Assembly: GCA_009801015.1 (NCBI GenBank)
Contig: VHZZ01000107.1
Location: forward strand, 53,999 to 97,287
Direction: 5' to 3'
Length of the DNA: 43,289 bases
Source of the DNA: Silene noctiflora
Lineage: Eukaryota > Streptophyta > Magnoliopsida > Caryophyllales > Caryophyllaceae
The translations under genes were made by a program, and so were the position numbers. This document shows positions 10,800-24,239 of the stretch, piece after piece. Numbering within the stretch: position 1 is the stretch's first letter; each line of letters begins with the position of its first letter. Below the pieces are notes generated by a model. It did not search any database and was not told the origin of the DNA. It worked only from the letters and a program-made list of their open reading frames with translations.

Positions 10800-12260
10800 T
10801 ATACGGGTCGGAAATCGGAATTCGGCGTAACCGAGTCGATTTGTGCTCGAGCTTGGACGAGTTTGAGATTGGATCAGAGTTTTGAGCTCGATCATGGGTT
10901 TGGCTTGGTAAAATACTAAAAGCTTGACCTAGGCTCGAGCTTTTATTTAAAATGATTTTTCATTTTCTCGGTTTTAAAATATAACTCAAATTATTTATCG
11001 AAATAAATACGGAGTATATATTTATATAAAACAAAAAAAATGATATATTATAATATGTTTATGGGTTACGAAAATAATAAACGGAGTATAATTTAATCAT
11101 TAAAATTATTTATACAAAAAACTTAAAATGATATAAACGAGTTTTCGATTCGAGCATTATTGAGCCTGAGATCGGCTTTGATTGAGTTATGGTGAGCGTT
11201 AACTAAGCCTATTATGAGGTCATGGCGAGTCGACGCAAATCATTTACATCCCTATGTTGGACCTTTTAGTTTTGTTATTTTTTCGTCTTTATCATTTGTT
11301 TACTTTTTACATTAATTGAGACGAGTAAATTAATCAAGTATAGACTTAATATATTACGGAGAATACGATTTAGGTGTTTTAGTGAGAATTGGCTCCGGTA
11401 GTGTGGGGCGAGGTTAGTCGAGCGATTTGGATCGAGATAATTTTGGATCATGTCATTCGTCAATAGGTTGAATTATATATTTTTTTTTTACAAAATCGAA
11501 CGAGAAAAAGGAACATACATCGAATGTACTACCTCATACTTTATTTGTTTTTGAGCATATGAGTAATTTTTTGGAGCTTTTACCTCAAACTTCATTGTTT
11601 TTGAACATACAAATATTTTTTCCGAGCTTATTAAAGTTTATAAGTTAGATTTTAATTTTTTTTTTTCCGTCAAAACTCAAATTTAGCTAAGTTTATATGT
11701 ATTGTTTTTGTATTTTATGGTAATTTTTCGAGCTTAATATGTAAATGACTGAACTCAAAAACTTTATGATAAAACTCAAAATTTTTAAAACAAAATTCTA
11801 AAACTTTATTATAATACTAAGAAACTATAAAACTTGTGGTAGTACATCGAATATATAATCCACTTAATGAAGTCAAACGGACAGGAGAAAACAATTGGTT
11901 ATTGTCAAATTTATCCTCGAATCGGGCCTAATCAATTCGACTCTATCAGAAAGGATTTCACACATTTAAATTGGGCGGGTTCTCGGATCATGTCCCGGCT
12001 TACAAACTTCACCAAAATTTCCTGCATTAAGTTGGCTAAAACAGCATGACTTGTTCCCAAACCTGAGTTCCACTTCCAGCCTTCAATTATCTTGTATGTT
12101 GAGAGCAAAGAAAGGGAGCAGTGGAGCACAAAATGTGTGATAACAATGCTCTTTCTCATGATTCCGAAAAGTCGGAATCTTCAAATTTAATATGTCCGCA
12201 ACAATATAGGCGGATGAATCCACAACCTTGGCACCCTCCTTTCCCAACAGTATCTCATCA
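10800..12260. other. Repeat-bearing spacer
   Basis: No protein-coding gene is supported between the RPL10A promoter and the proline-rich protein gene. It contains the repeat at 11513-11851. Short frames near 11867-12159 overlap on both strands and have no family features. Confidence 0.5.
11513..11851. repeat. Dispersed element with TACTACC inverted ends
   Basis: The left end ATACATCGAATGTACTACC and the reverse-complemented right end ATATATTCGATGTACTACC are inverted repeats. The interior repeats phrases such as TTTATTTGTTTTTGAGC and AACTTTATTATAATAC. A second, related copy lies at 32054-32492 and shares both ends and the interior. It has no coding capacity, and the superfamily is uncertain because no target duplication could be fixed. 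Confidence 0.6.
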
Positions 12261-12268
12261 ACAGCAAG

Positions 12269-12275
12269 TATAAAA
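12269..12275 (+). promoter_or_regulatory. TATA box of the proline-rich protein gene
   Basis: TATAAAA lies 59 bases upstream of the ATG at 12328. A start near 12300 would leave a short leader of about 30 bases, including the A-rich CAAATACACAACA directly before the ATG, as in highly expressed plant genes. Confidence 0.6.
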
Positions 12276-12327
12276 CCCAGAAGATTCTTTCTGTTCCTGC
12301 ATCAAATCAAAACTCAAATACACAACA

Positions 12328-12852
12328 ATGTGTCTTACTCGTTTTTGTTACGTGTCTTTGCTACTCGTTTCCCTTGCGATTGTTGCTTCGGGTAATGAAT
12401 GCAACCGTTCTGCTTCCAAACCAAAGTACAGCAAACCAAAGGATCAACCTAACCCAAACCAAAGTGTACCTCGTTTACCATATGGTAACATCGGCCCAGG
12501 CATCTCCTCACCAAGACATTTTCCATTACCTGTCATTCGTCGCCCAATCCCAGTAACCCATCAAACCCCCATTCCCAGCCCACCACCTGCTCTTTACGGC
12601 CCAAGGCCACCCCGGTTTAGAATGCCACGTCAACTGCCGACCCCACTATATAATAGACCCTCGTACAAAAAGCCTGGACGTGTTATTCCACCATTTAACA
12701 AACCCAGGAATGCTCCACCAGTTTATAGACAACCGGGTCAAAATACCCCGTTTCGCTCTCCACCAGTAAATGGTGTTTCTCCATCGCCTCCACCACCACC
12801 ATCAGCCAATACTGCACCGGCCAACAACCCTCCCCCACCGCCGTCCTACTAG
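12328..12852 (+). CDS. Secreted proline-rich (extensin-like) protein
   Basis: An intronless frame of 174 residues. Residues 1-22 form a signal peptide (hydrophobic core VSLLLVSLAIVAS) with likely cleavage just before NECNR. The rest is very rich in Pro, with many Arg, Lys, Asn, Ser and Tyr. Motifs include PIPSPPPALYGPRPP and two C-terminal blocks, SPSPPPPPSA and NPPPPPSY. Such proteins go to the cell wall, where prolines are hydroxylated and glycosylated. It has a few SP3-5 motifs but lacks the regular SPPPP-Tyr ladder of classical extensins, so it fits a short proline-rich or chimeric extensin-like protein. It stands alone, with its own TATA box at 12269. I do not recognise a specific named orthologue. 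Confidence 0.8.
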   Translation: MCLTRFCYVSLLLVSLAIVASGNECNRSASKPKYSKPKDQPNPNQSVPRLPYGNIGPGISSPRHFPLPVIRRPIPVTHQTPIPSPPPALYGPRPPRFRMPRQLPTPLYNRPSYKKPGRVIPPFNKPRNAPPVYRQPGQNTPFRSPPVNGVSPSPPPPPSANTAPANNPPPPPSY

Positions 12853-14152
12853 TCTCTTTTCCTGCAATGACGCATTATGTTATTTACGAAAAAGGTCGTA
12901 GTTAAATTAAGAAACCTGCAATTTGCTTGCATTAGCAAATTATATTTACTCCTAGCTACAGGTTTACTGTGTGCCTGAATATATCGAAATGATTATTTAT
13001 TTCTCTTTAGTTTGTATTTTGAGTCTATATGACATACAGTATTTTTAATTTATACTCAACAGTGTGCCAGAAAATCTATAGCATGCAACTACTTGAGATG
13101 TATCAGTGCACTGGAATCTTAACAGTGAGAAAAATGTTTAATACGCCTATCAGAGTGCGATCAGCAAACAATATACATTTATACTGAATGGTGAGGAAAG
13201 TAGGCCATATTCTATAATTACACGACTAAAAGTTGATGTCAAACAAATAGTTCTGGAACTCAAACATCAGAAAAAAAGACGTTAAAACGAATGCCACAAT
13301 AATGCCAAAAAGCAATGGAAACGTCTGTAATTGAGTTCTTATAACACCCGTAAATGCAGGAGGATTCACCACATAAATACATAATACAGCAGGTCGGGTT
13401 AGGTTCACTAATTATTTATTTTCGAGCTCTACCGGTTCAGGTTTCTTAGGTCAGGTAGCTTTACCAGCTCTCTAATGCAGAATACTCACCTGAGCAAATG
13501 TAGGTTACTCTTACTAGAGAATTTCACTGCAACCAGTTAGAATAAGCACGACAGACCCTGCAAAAATACGAGCTTGAGCCCGGTCTTTTTGCCAGAACAT
13601 TCTTGGGAGCACCTGATGGAAGCAACAGGTAAGTGAAAAAGATTATTAAACATATCTTGTAATTCTACTTATTCTAACATACCTTTGAAAGAGCTCAAAA
13701 CCTGTATATCTGGCATCAGAAACAACTACACATATATGATAGAAATAACAACGAATGAATAGTTTACACGTACCACCCATTTCTGTTCTTGGAACTGATA
13801 TTTATGGTCACATAATTCAGCTTGAATACCTTCTTATCCACGTCAGGGTAGTGTACAAATCTACAGTAAATCACGATTGAATGATACAAGTACAAAATAA
13901 AGACATTTTTCCATACGAATTCAAAATTGAATGCACTATGCCGCTTGACACTCAACTCAATCAAAACAAACTGAGAACAGTAAAAGAACAGCTGAAGAAA
14001 AATAAAGGCCAACTCTTTTGCAAATTGCAAGAACAGAAGTGATAATCAATCAGATCAATTATTCAGTACATTTACGCCTTCCTTGATTGAGCCCGGACAA
14101 AATAATAACAAAATTTACACATATTGCTTAAATATACTAGTCATATATACTA
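12853..14152. other. Spacer holding two converging 3' ends
   Basis: The 3' UTRs of the proline-rich protein gene (plus) and the large nuclear-protein gene (minus) should both lie here. Several frames of 60-90 codons on the minus strand at 13226-14030 have no start context, splice partners or family features. I see no repeat with clear ends. Confidence 0.5.
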
Positions 14153-17100
14153 TCAAAGCACCATACTGAGGTCGTCCATTGGAATATCCAGACAACCAGT
14201 AAAATCACCATCTGGCAAATCTTTGAACCAATCGTTTAGATCATCAGGCGCACCGTTATCACTTTGTGCAATTGAATCAAAATCAATAGTCTCCTCAGAG
14301 TTAATAAAAGAATCTTTTGAATCAGTAAAAGATGATGGCAGCCACATATCCCCATCCCTCTCGTTCCCAGGAACCTGCTGAATTGAACTAGATAATAACC
14401 GAGTGGCAGAAGCTTTTTGCTTTGTTTTAGCTCTTGGTTTTTCCTCATTCTTGAGGCCCCCAACTGACTGGTTTTGACGCACGCTATCAGTCATTAGAGC
14501 CCCCTTCCTGTTATCTCTATGGCTCTCACTTGACTTACCTTTTGCTCCTCCAATAAGAGATCCACCATGAGTTGTTGCAACATCAAAGGCAGCACCTCCC
14601 ACATCATCAAGCACTAACTCCCTCTTGGAGTTCTTGTGTGACGTTGATTCAAGTTTAGGGAAACAAGTATCAGACAATTTACAGGCAGCTTGTCCAGAGT
14701 CGATACAACTTCCACTAAAATCAACAACACATGAATCTGGCAGGCTCTGAGGGGCAGAATCTGGACAACAAATAAACAGAGGTAAGCATACGGGATTGCC
14801 ATTCTGGGGAAAGCCACACTAAAATATAAAATAGAACAGTTGCAAAAATGAATTTTTTTCTCATTTTCACTTTGCTTTCTTAGCAGGTGCGATCGCAAAT
14901 GAGACATACAGGAGGATTCAATCCCTCTGTACAGGAGTCATTGGTGTCTCCCTGAAGACACCTGCAGAGTGGCTGCAGCAGTAGCCCAAAGGAGACAAGA
15001 AAATGACAACGTCCTGGACCTCATTTGCAGTTCCTAGTGTCCCAAACTAAAAAGACCATGCTCTATTGCAGTAAATTGAATTCCAATTTTACAATATCCT
15101 TGCGGCAAATCACACCTCTAGTTTGCAAATAATTTTAAAACATAACAATCTTACACAATGGGTATTTCATGGTATTTTCGACATTATTTAGCATGACTCA
15201 ATAAGTCAATAGTCAACAAATGATCCTAACTTGAATAAGTTCATGGACAGCAAATCAATTCCCTTACATTTTATGAGAGAGATTAAAGTGCAGTAATGTA
15301 CCAGTTTTGGAAGTATTAAGATGTTTCGGGGATCCATTGCCCACATAGGCATTATTGACTTTGTTATTATCAGCATCAGTGCTTTGTGGTGTTGCAAAAA
15401 GGACATTCTGTAAAGCAGGTTCGCTAAAGCAGCTCCGTCCAGTGACTTCAAAAGCTTTACACCTTATTAGTGTTCTTTCAATGAAACCCATCGCAACTTG
15501 TTTCGAGACCTTCCGTATTATAGTTTTTGAAGCATTGTTTCTTCTGTAAGCCTAAGAAATTGAAAGAGGAGCATCGAAGGGCAAAAGAAAAATAAATAAG
15601 AACAATATTTTAGAGAAACTGAGTGGTCACCATAAACATATAAAAAGGCTAAAAAGCACAGACAAGCTCCTTTAATGGCAAGATGTGTGGTCACCATTTT
15701 CTTCACTAAAGCAACGCTATTGTAGAGAAGAAAATGGTTAAATTACATCATTTCCCCAATAAACAGAAAAATATCTTATTAGAATGTTTGAACTAACATA
15801 ACATTGTTGACTTGCTGTCAAGACATTATCATTTTCTTGAGTGCAGATATAAATGTTCAACAAAGGACAGTGCAAGTACTTCTGAATGGTTGGCAAGGAA
15901 GAAGTTAACTTGTAAAAGTGCCCGTATGTTCAGTAGATGGTAGCTTAAAAGTAGAATTATAGGGAGCGTTTGGTTGGGGTCTACAGGAAAGGGAAAGGGA
16001 ACTACACTACATCATTTCCTTTGTTGTAGTTTGTTTCACTACCTTTTTCCATTCCCTTCCCCTCTCCATTCCTCTCCATATCCCAAATTCCCTCTAATTC
16101 CGTTCCCCCACCCCAAGGGTACTGGATTTCCTTTCCCTAACCTACCCTCACCTCACCTAAGTACTACCATAAACACCACTGGTATGCACCACTACCACCG
16201 CTAACTATCACAAACACTGCTGCCAACACCTCTCTACTGCCACCGCTGTCGTCTTCCCCAGTCCCCACCCCAACGTAAAAGCACTATACAGTATATTCAT
16301 GTCTCACTGAAAAATAAATATCTCCAGGCCAAAACAGATGACCATGTTTCCTTTATGTTTTGTCCCCAAACAATTGATCACCTTCTCTGTCTAGTAACAT
16401 ATTGATTTCGCATACTCCTAGTTGGTTTGCCTCCGTACATAATACCATGTCCGTGTCAAGGAAGATATAACTAGCATACCCTTGATGGCATGTCCCCCAA
16501 CAATTGATCATCTTCTGTGTCTAGTATGATATTGAAATTTGAAGCAACAACTTGAAATAACCCTTTATTTACCACAAATAATAATCCATAATAAAGGACC
16601 AGAAGGGAAAAAAGGATAAACAAAAGTTGTCTAGACTGCATGATGCCATTATTTTTACTTTTACTCCCGTAGATCAAATGTAAACGAGTGTGGCCTAGAG
16701 TTCTGCAGGACTACAAACACATTAAAACTTCTAGGAACTGGCAGCAACAAAGATCAGAATGTTGTGCAGAAGTGATGTTTTGACGGCAGTGTTTGCGAAA
16801 AAGCAACTGGTCCTTATAGGGGAGGGCCATAACCCTTTTGGCCTTGTTTCAAAAGAATTTGAGATTATTGGCATGATGTAAAAAGAACTCCATGTCCTCT
16901 ACTGTGTCCCATACTAAAATGTCATTTTCTGTTTCTGAAATTAACCAATTATAAGAGGGGTTTAAGTTCCTGGACTTAAAGAGCGTTGAGATGCAAGTCC
17001 GCAGAAACGAACTGCCCCCGAGGGCATTTATATAGCAATTTTGTATTAGCATCACTCAAGTACTCATGAGTCATGCCGGATACTTGATGTATGGAAAGGG

Positions 17101-20100
17101 AATACACACTGAACACTTGAATTCAAGTAATAAAAATAAATGACAAACATTCAGGAAATAGTTGAGTATGACACCAGAAGTCTTGAACATGCACTCATGA
17201 GAAGAAGGTAAGGGACAAGAATAGATAAAAGAGAGACAATCGTACCATTCGCCCCTTGTAAGCCATCTGAATCAATTGTTCCATGGCAACCTGCTCCATA
17301 AACCTGCAAATCAAAAATAACTCAGTGACAAGGGAAAATCCAACACCGATGAACCGTATGGCTAATTGCTTTGGAGTTACTAGTACCTTTTATCCCTCTG
17401 ATTATCATCTTGAAGAGCACTATCAATCTTGACCAACTTTGTCTTCTTCTTCCCAATCTATAGTGTACCACAAAAAAGCAGGTAAGGACAACTATGGGAG
17501 AAAGGGCAAACAAATAATAGAGAACCAGACATGAATGGCTTCCCTTTTTTAGTTTCCAAATCCCAAATAGCCAAAAATAAGAATTAATTTCTAAGCAACC
17601 TAACAGAATTCACAAAGGATGTGCATAGCTGCACTATGACCCAATACAAAAATTGAGATTTGCACATGTTAATAAACTACTCTTTCAGATATTGATAAAC
17701 TACTTAAGCAAATGTAAAACAAGCAATGCAAAAATGGGAGAGAGAAAATGCGACTAGAAATCAATTACAGCAAAATCAAGGTTTTCTTTAGGAATCAATT
17801 TCAATTAGAAGGATTTGTAACTGCTGCAAAGCTAACAGAAAAAGACCTGATCAAAAAGCCCCTCCTTAAGCTCTGTAATATCTTGATCAATCACTTCTCC
17901 TTCGGCAAGATCGGGCTGCAACACAAAAATGAGTAAGCAAAAAAAAAAAGTAATTCCTTAATCTGATAAATAACACCATGGAATGATTCTAGTAAGCTAC
18001 CAGCTCATCTGGGTACAATCCGATGCTCTGCAACTCCATCACTAACTTGTCATCAACACACATTAGCTCATATTGGCTATCAAAACAGGCCCCAGAGGCA
18101 GTCACACCTTGTGGCCCCCCTGCATCATTCTGAACACTTCCACCGATAAACTCTGCATCTGAGTAAGAAAGACCATCATCACCCAACCACCTTCCACTGC
18201 TATACAATGAATCAGACATGCTTGTATTCCAAGTTGTGTTAGATGTGACACTCTTATTACAGGAAATTCTGTCCCCAGAGTAACGTTTCGAAATCTGAAA
18301 ATCAACTATTGACTCGGCCTCAGACTCGAATCTATCCCTGTCTCTAGTTTCAGTATCAGTGTAATTACAGGAACCACAATGAGAATCATCACTGGCACAC
18401 TGAAAAGACACGGCAGTGGCTCCTTCATATCCATTACAGAATCCATCATTTTCATCTTCTTCAATTAAAGCACACAAAACTCTTTGGTACAAAGAAGTAA
18501 AGTTGTCCATGTTCCTTTCCCCATTTAGTCCTACAGGCACTGCTTCATTCTTATCAACCACTTGATCAGAATTGCTTCCCTTCCTTCCAGAAGGCGCGTC
18601 ATCTCTTTCCTTGTGCATAGGAACCCCCTTTCAAAATTGAAAGCATCATAACTGAATGTATTAGAATAAGGTAGACTATATTAACTGAAGTACAAGTACA
18701 ATCAAGAGCCTACATACCAAGAAATTGTTCTCAACAGAAGATACCAACGACTGGCAGTCCTCTAACTCCTCTGCAGAGCTCAACTACGTAGAAGATCCAA
18801 GAATTACTATAACAAATCATTTCACACAAAAATGGCAAGCAGTAACAAACATTACAGAAGGCTCTTCCTGTGTCTAACTTCAGTACCTGCTGCTTCAAAT
18901 GCCTTACATCTTGAGGAGATACAGAACAAAAAACTGGTTCCATTTTCTTCCAGAGGCGCCCCGAACAAGCAAGACCTGAGAACCAATAGACAACATTGAA
19001 GTTGAACCAATTTTTAATTTAAAAAATTTGTGGGCGAGGAGAAAAAGTTGATAAGAAAAAGAAAAAGAAACTATACCGCTAGCCTTGCGGGCAGAAGCAG
19101 CAGCAGCCAGCAGTTCATCAAGGTCATCTCCGGCTTCCACTGCAAGAAGGGAACAGAAACAGTGTTTTAAAGCTAGTAATCTCGTGGTAGACAGAACCAG
19201 AAAGGTAGCAGCCTTTCCAAAGAAAAGACCATTAAAAATCTCCAGCTAACAGCCCAGCCAAGAGGCTCACCATAAATTACACAAATTCTTGTTTAAGATG
19301 GCAGATAACAATGTTCCCAGCCCATCATAACTCATAAGGCAGTAGAGCTAGAACCAAGAGGTAGGCTAAATAAGTAAATACAGGGCACCAATGCATGAAA
19401 ATCCACAAACATAGGGCATACAAGATTGACCCGCCGCAGTTAAGAAAAAAGGGCGATTGGAAGGGTTCCTCTTCATCCAACTAAATTTAATATATACATA
19501 TACATGTACAGATCTACAGCCGTGGAAGTCAGTGACGCTAAAAAAAACTGCGTTTGGAAGTGTTCCTCTTCATCCGTGGAAGTCGGTGACCCAATTTTTT
19601 TTAAATCAGCCAATTTAAATGTTTGATACCAGTGGCAGACTGAAATAAGAAAAAAAATATGTACAAAATTTCAAGTCCCATATTTATCCATAAAAGAACA
19701 AGACACAGAGACTAAACTAGGGTTTGGATTCAATTATATAGATATCAAACCGTCCTACAAGGAATACACATCTAAGCGTAATAGAACAGAACAGATCACA
19801 TAGTATAGATAATTAAACAGTCCTACAAGCTATACGCAAAGATGACACGTGCAATTCACAATGAAAATCACCCTATCATCTGTATGTTACCTAATTAAAT
19901 CTTTAGTGAACTAAAAACAAGTTTCAAAACTTACAATTACGATTAGCCCTCCCATCTGACATCTTTTTCAAAGGCGGACGTCCTGATTTACTGCATGTAT
20001 AATACAAAATGATTTAGGGACCACAGGAAACTCTTTTATACTAATCAATGTTTTAACCAAAACAAATAGCACAGACCCTCTAATCTTCTCAGAACCCTGC

Positions 20101-22803
20101 CTTGTGCTTTGAATACGCTTGATTGTTGACATATTCTCTAACTTCACCTCAGACACGCCAGACAAGGATAATCCCCTGACAGTCCTCCCTTGCTTCCGCA
20201 TGCCATCAACACCATTTTCATTCAGGAAATTTTTATTTCTCTTGGTAGGGAGTACAAAAGCACCCACTTTACCCTTCCCTCTCACTATCACTTCACTATT
20301 ACCCTTTTCTTTCTCTTCAACAATGTGATCAGAACCTAATATTTCTTCGACTTCAGACAACCGACCAGGAGACGGTGTATTCTCAAATTTGCTTTTAGTA
20401 TGAGGAGTGAAATCAATGTTATGTACATCAGCAGAATCAAAAGATATAGAATTTCCATCTAGAGGACTCCTGACAGCAACTGCAGGAGGTCCAGAATTAA
20501 GTGATAAAGTCTGACATTCATCTTGATTTGTTACAGGCGAAACCACATTTATTCTTCTGCTGCGCGCACTCTTCTGTTGTCTCTGACCACCCCATTGACC
20601 AAGCATTCGAGATGACTTGGGAGTCTGACGATTATTCTGCACTAAACCTAGCGAAATCACCTTGTTTGGACTTGGATGCTGTTCCCATCCTTCACAAGAT
20701 TCTGAAGAAGCTTGAACATCGTCAGAGTTCACAACCATAAGGGAACCTGTTCGCGGTGCCCTGGAAAATTTTCCTTTTGTAATCGTACCAGTGCTACCAC
20801 TTGAGGTGTCTTGTTTAGGATTTGATCTGCTGCTCAACCTACTGAAGTTCAAATAAAAATAGAATCACATATCTAAACAAATTTACTAGCAACACCAGAA
20901 AAATAAAGAACCATGTGTAAACTTCAAGCAATCTATGGCAAGAAACAATACAGACAACCGAAAAACACTTCATCTGTCAATACAAAATAAATACTCACAT
21001 CACGTACAATATTCATTCTTTTTCGTATATCTTAACAAGAGCCCACTAATAAAAAGAAAAAGAAAATCTCCATAGCTAAACTTCCTAAACAAAAATGTTT
21101 TCATAACTAGCATATTACTGATAAAGAACTTCAGACTGTTCCAACTCAGAAGATACCAAAGTTCCTGTGCGTCAGTGAGAGCACTGCAGCTAATATAGTA
21201 AAACTATACCAGAAGGACAAAAAAAAAAAAGGAAGCAAAGCCATAACACCTACAGCGATACACCAAACAAAGTTTGGAAACTTTAAAACATATGGAGTAA
21301 TAAATTAGGGCATACGCCAATTTTGTAACTCAATGCATATCTAACCAGGTCAAGGCAATCACAATTTAGCAACCCCCAGATTAAGCACTAAAAATTAGTA
21401 CCATACTAAATAAATTATATGCATTACCTTACAGCAGAGGTATCACAAGAAGCCAACTTCGTATCACTATTCAGTTTTGTCTGCATTGTTCTTTTCAGGT
21501 CATTGTCTGTTGTTCTACTAACTACTGTCCCAATTGAACGTTTCCGTCTCCTGTTTTTATCCCAGCCTTCACCAACAGCAGACAGTCTCAGGGTTCTTTC
21601 TTCTGGCTGAACTGAAGCTCCACCAACAGGTTTAGTGATGTTTGCGTCCTTCACATTACTTGACAAATCTCTCGACAAAGAACCAGATTTACCGTCAACC
21701 TGAAGAGAAAGAAGAGAGAGATAGCTGCTCGTGACTCCTCTTATAAAGAGAGATTATGTAAAAAGCTTCTACTACTTTATAGGAGACAGCTAGAATGGAA
21801 CAATATTTTAAAAGGGAACTTAAGTTAAATAAGTGTTCTGTCAAGAGGACTCATGTCATCACCCTCCTTCCCCCAACAAAATCTAACCACTGCCTCCATT
21901 CCCCACTTTCCACATTAATGTCAAAGAATAACAATGAAGAAACTAAAATAAAGTTCCAGAAAAAATCCACAAACAAAAGAAGAGAAATCAAAGTAAAATT
22001 GTAGGTAGAAACCCTTACTTCTGTAGCAGAGCGAAAGCGCTTATTTGTCCCACTACACTTGGCCCAGTCTTCCAATTTTTGAGCTGATTGGTCAATGAGA
22101 TAACGAGAAGGTTGCCCTGCTGTCTTCAATACGCTTGCTCCACCAGGCCTCTCATTTGACAAGGGAGACCTTTGTCGCTTCTTTGAGCCAACTATTTCCA
22201 TATAATTATCTAGTTTAAATATTGAATTTCGTAAAATTTTTGATCTTTCCCTGTTCAAATTACACCAGAGTCAGATACAAATATATAGTAGTTATGTTGT
22301 ATTAGTGCTATGCTGCGGGGATTGATCCCAGATTAGTTACTAAAAGCAAAAACAATTACGGCACGCATTGCATTTCAACAATTCAGTTAAAATACAAATA
22401 TGGCAGAAGTGCAACAAAAACACAACCGTAAGGCACATAGAAGAGTGGAAAGATAAGCATGACGCAATCCATGACATTAGGCATTAGCTACATTGTTCTC
22501 CATGATATCAATTTTAATCGTGCAAATAGCTTACCTGGCCTTCAAAGAAGCATTTAGAACATCTTCTTTGTAATTCTTAAGGTCTGCAATAGCTACAGGT
22601 GCAGAGGGCTTAAAATTGGAAAGTCTGAACATATGATCTTCAGATGCACTTGATAAAGGAAAACCCAGAGCTCTCCTTAATTCTCCTGATCGCATACACT
22701 TCTGATTACCGAGTGAAATGGGCTCCAAAGACAGATACTGGGGAAGCGTTTGTACATTCGATGATGAGGTGGCATTGCCCGATATTCCACCATTGTCACC
22801 CAT
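14153..22803 (-). CDS. Large nuclear-type protein of unknown function (SRRM2-like annotation family)
   Basis: Fourteen coding exons were assembled by hand: 22803-22535, 22250-22019, 21699-21428, 20841-20077, 19990-19935, 19139-19077, 18975-18887, 18783-18718, 18627-18001, 17915-17847, 17457-17387, 17303-17246, 15551-15302 and 14760-14153. They give 3495 bases, 1164 residues and the stop. The protein is mostly low complexity, Ser-, Lys- and Arg-rich, with basic clusters such as GSKKRQRS and DKNRRRKRS. An AT-hook-like GRPPLKK lies near residue 516. A probable helical segment starts LEAGDDLDELLAAAASARK, and conserved-looking blocks include IGLYPDELPDLAEGEVIDQD and SKQVAMGFIERTLIRC. The C-terminus is acidic: LNDWFKDLPDGDFTGCLDIP, then MDDLSMVL. 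Plant homologues are usually labelled 'serine/arginine repetitive matrix protein 2-like'; from memory, Arabidopsis At4g29790 and At2g19390 belong here (unverified). No enzymatic domain is visible, so a chromatin or RNA-related scaffold role is only inference. The start is the first in-frame ATG after a leader-intron acceptor. Confidence 0.82.
15961..16170. mobile_element. MITE fragment of the GGGAGCGTTTGGTTGG type
   Basis: The start GGGAGCGTTTGGTTGG is followed by GGAAAGGGAA and a pyrimidine-rich CATTCCC/CTCCC block. The same order recurs at 27390-27523, so this is a dispersed family. Similar GTTTGGTT-type termini are common in plant MITEs, but I could not place the second end or a target duplication. 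It lies inside the intron between coding exons 12 and 13 of the large gene. Confidence 0.45.
16366..16540. repeat. Pair of direct repeats of about 44 bp
   Basis: CAATTGATCACCTTCTCTGT followed by CTAGTAACATATTG (from about 16370) recurs as CAATTGATCATCTTCTGTGT followed by CTAGTATGATATTG (from about 16500). Both are preceded by a TGTCCCC run. The copies are about 130 bp apart, inside an intron. Confidence 0.65.
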
Positions 22804-22810
22804 GTGGAAC

Positions 22811-24167
22811 CTCAAAATATTAATATGAATACACTAGCTGCCAAAGAAAAAAGCACCGAGATGTTTCTACTCTAAGCCAGACAAATAACTCCAAATCTAC
22901 AGATTTCCTGTCATTAAAAAACTCAAAAGTTGAATACATAATTGTCCACCGTAGCAACTATTGGAAAGAATATACATCACAAGGAGATCATGAGTCTAGA
23001 AAAATTTGTGAAAATGTAGCATGACAACTAAACAGAATTCACAAGACATCAAGCTGAACCCCTGAAGGACGCCCACATAGTACATAAATATTGTCGAACA
23101 AACAGGCAGAGTTAGCTTCACACCAATTCCCTATATCTGAAAAGTACTCCCAGAATCCTTTCTTACTATCTAAGGCTCAAAATCAAATGCTTGCATTTAT
23201 GCGCATTATGCAAAGCAGTCAGCCATAAACTCATAATGCACCTCATTCAAATTGGAAATTTGAATTCTATCAAAATAGTACGTCTCGGAAAGGCAGTCTA
23301 AGGACAAAAAAGGGGTGAACTTAGATTTTAGAGTTAGTCACCCTGTAACTTTAACAGCTCGCTCCGAAACCCTAGAAACCTCATCACGTCCTATAATGGG
23401 ACCATCATACACTCACGCCCATTTATTGCTACTAACATAAATACGCATATTTGAGAGCAATCAACCAATCAAGCTTGGAGGGGATAAACAGCAAGACATT
23501 GATTTTATCATCCCCTTCCAAAGAATAAATCAGTTAACTCTTTCCTAATTTACCCATTTTACTCTTTTAGACGCAAAGCCTCCATAAAATACGAGTACTT
23601 GTTTTTCACTGAAACGCTAACACCGAAAGCGTTTATTTTCAAACTTCACTCCTTCAAGTGCAAAGTCTCCATACCACATTACACAACAACACCTACTACG
23701 CCAAATCATCGCAATCACAAATATATCCTATATGGCTTCAAAATTGACACACATAACTAACATTCTAACAAGCAGCTTCAACAATCCGAATCTTACGCCA
23801 GCAACTAAGCAAAAGACGGTTTCATAGTCCACCGTAAAACATCCTTATCTCCTTAGACATAACTTCTATCTAAATTTAGCCAATTTCATGAGCAGCATAA
23901 AATACATAATCATAATGCAACAAAATAGCGCAAAAAAAATACGAAATCTAACAAAATAACATTAAATTCCAACTAATTAACCAAAATTAAGCTCAAATAA
24001 ACAAAAGAAACAAAATAATCAAGGATTGAAATAGAAACCCTAGGGTTCGACAATTGAGCTATCAATTCCCGATCAACAACATTGCGGTTTCTAAAGCAAA
24101 CGAGAAGTTCGGCAACGGAATTAATTCAATTGAAATTGAAGAAGTTAGGGTTTGGATAATTACGTAC
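22811..24167 (-). other. 5' UTR intron of the large nuclear-protein gene
   Basis: The minus-strand donor is CAGCACG|GTACGTAATT (exon end 24168) and the acceptor ATTTTGAG|GTTCCAC, seven bases before the ATG at 22803. The 1.36-kb intron has no recognisable coding sequence. The upstream non-coding exon would extend to somewhere near 24240, just before AT-rich promoter sequence. Confidence 0.6.
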
Positions 24168-24239
24168 CGTGCTGAAATTAGGGATTTTTAGCGGATGAAC
24201 AAAAGGGGAAAAATAGAATTGGGCGCCTAAATAAGAAAC

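Noticed and set aside
13560-13640. A short minus-strand stretch reading like a Cys-containing peptide (FCRVCRAYSNW) after a possible splice acceptor
   Set aside because: No partner exon, start codon or convincing family match was found; it probably belongs to the 3' flank of the large gene.
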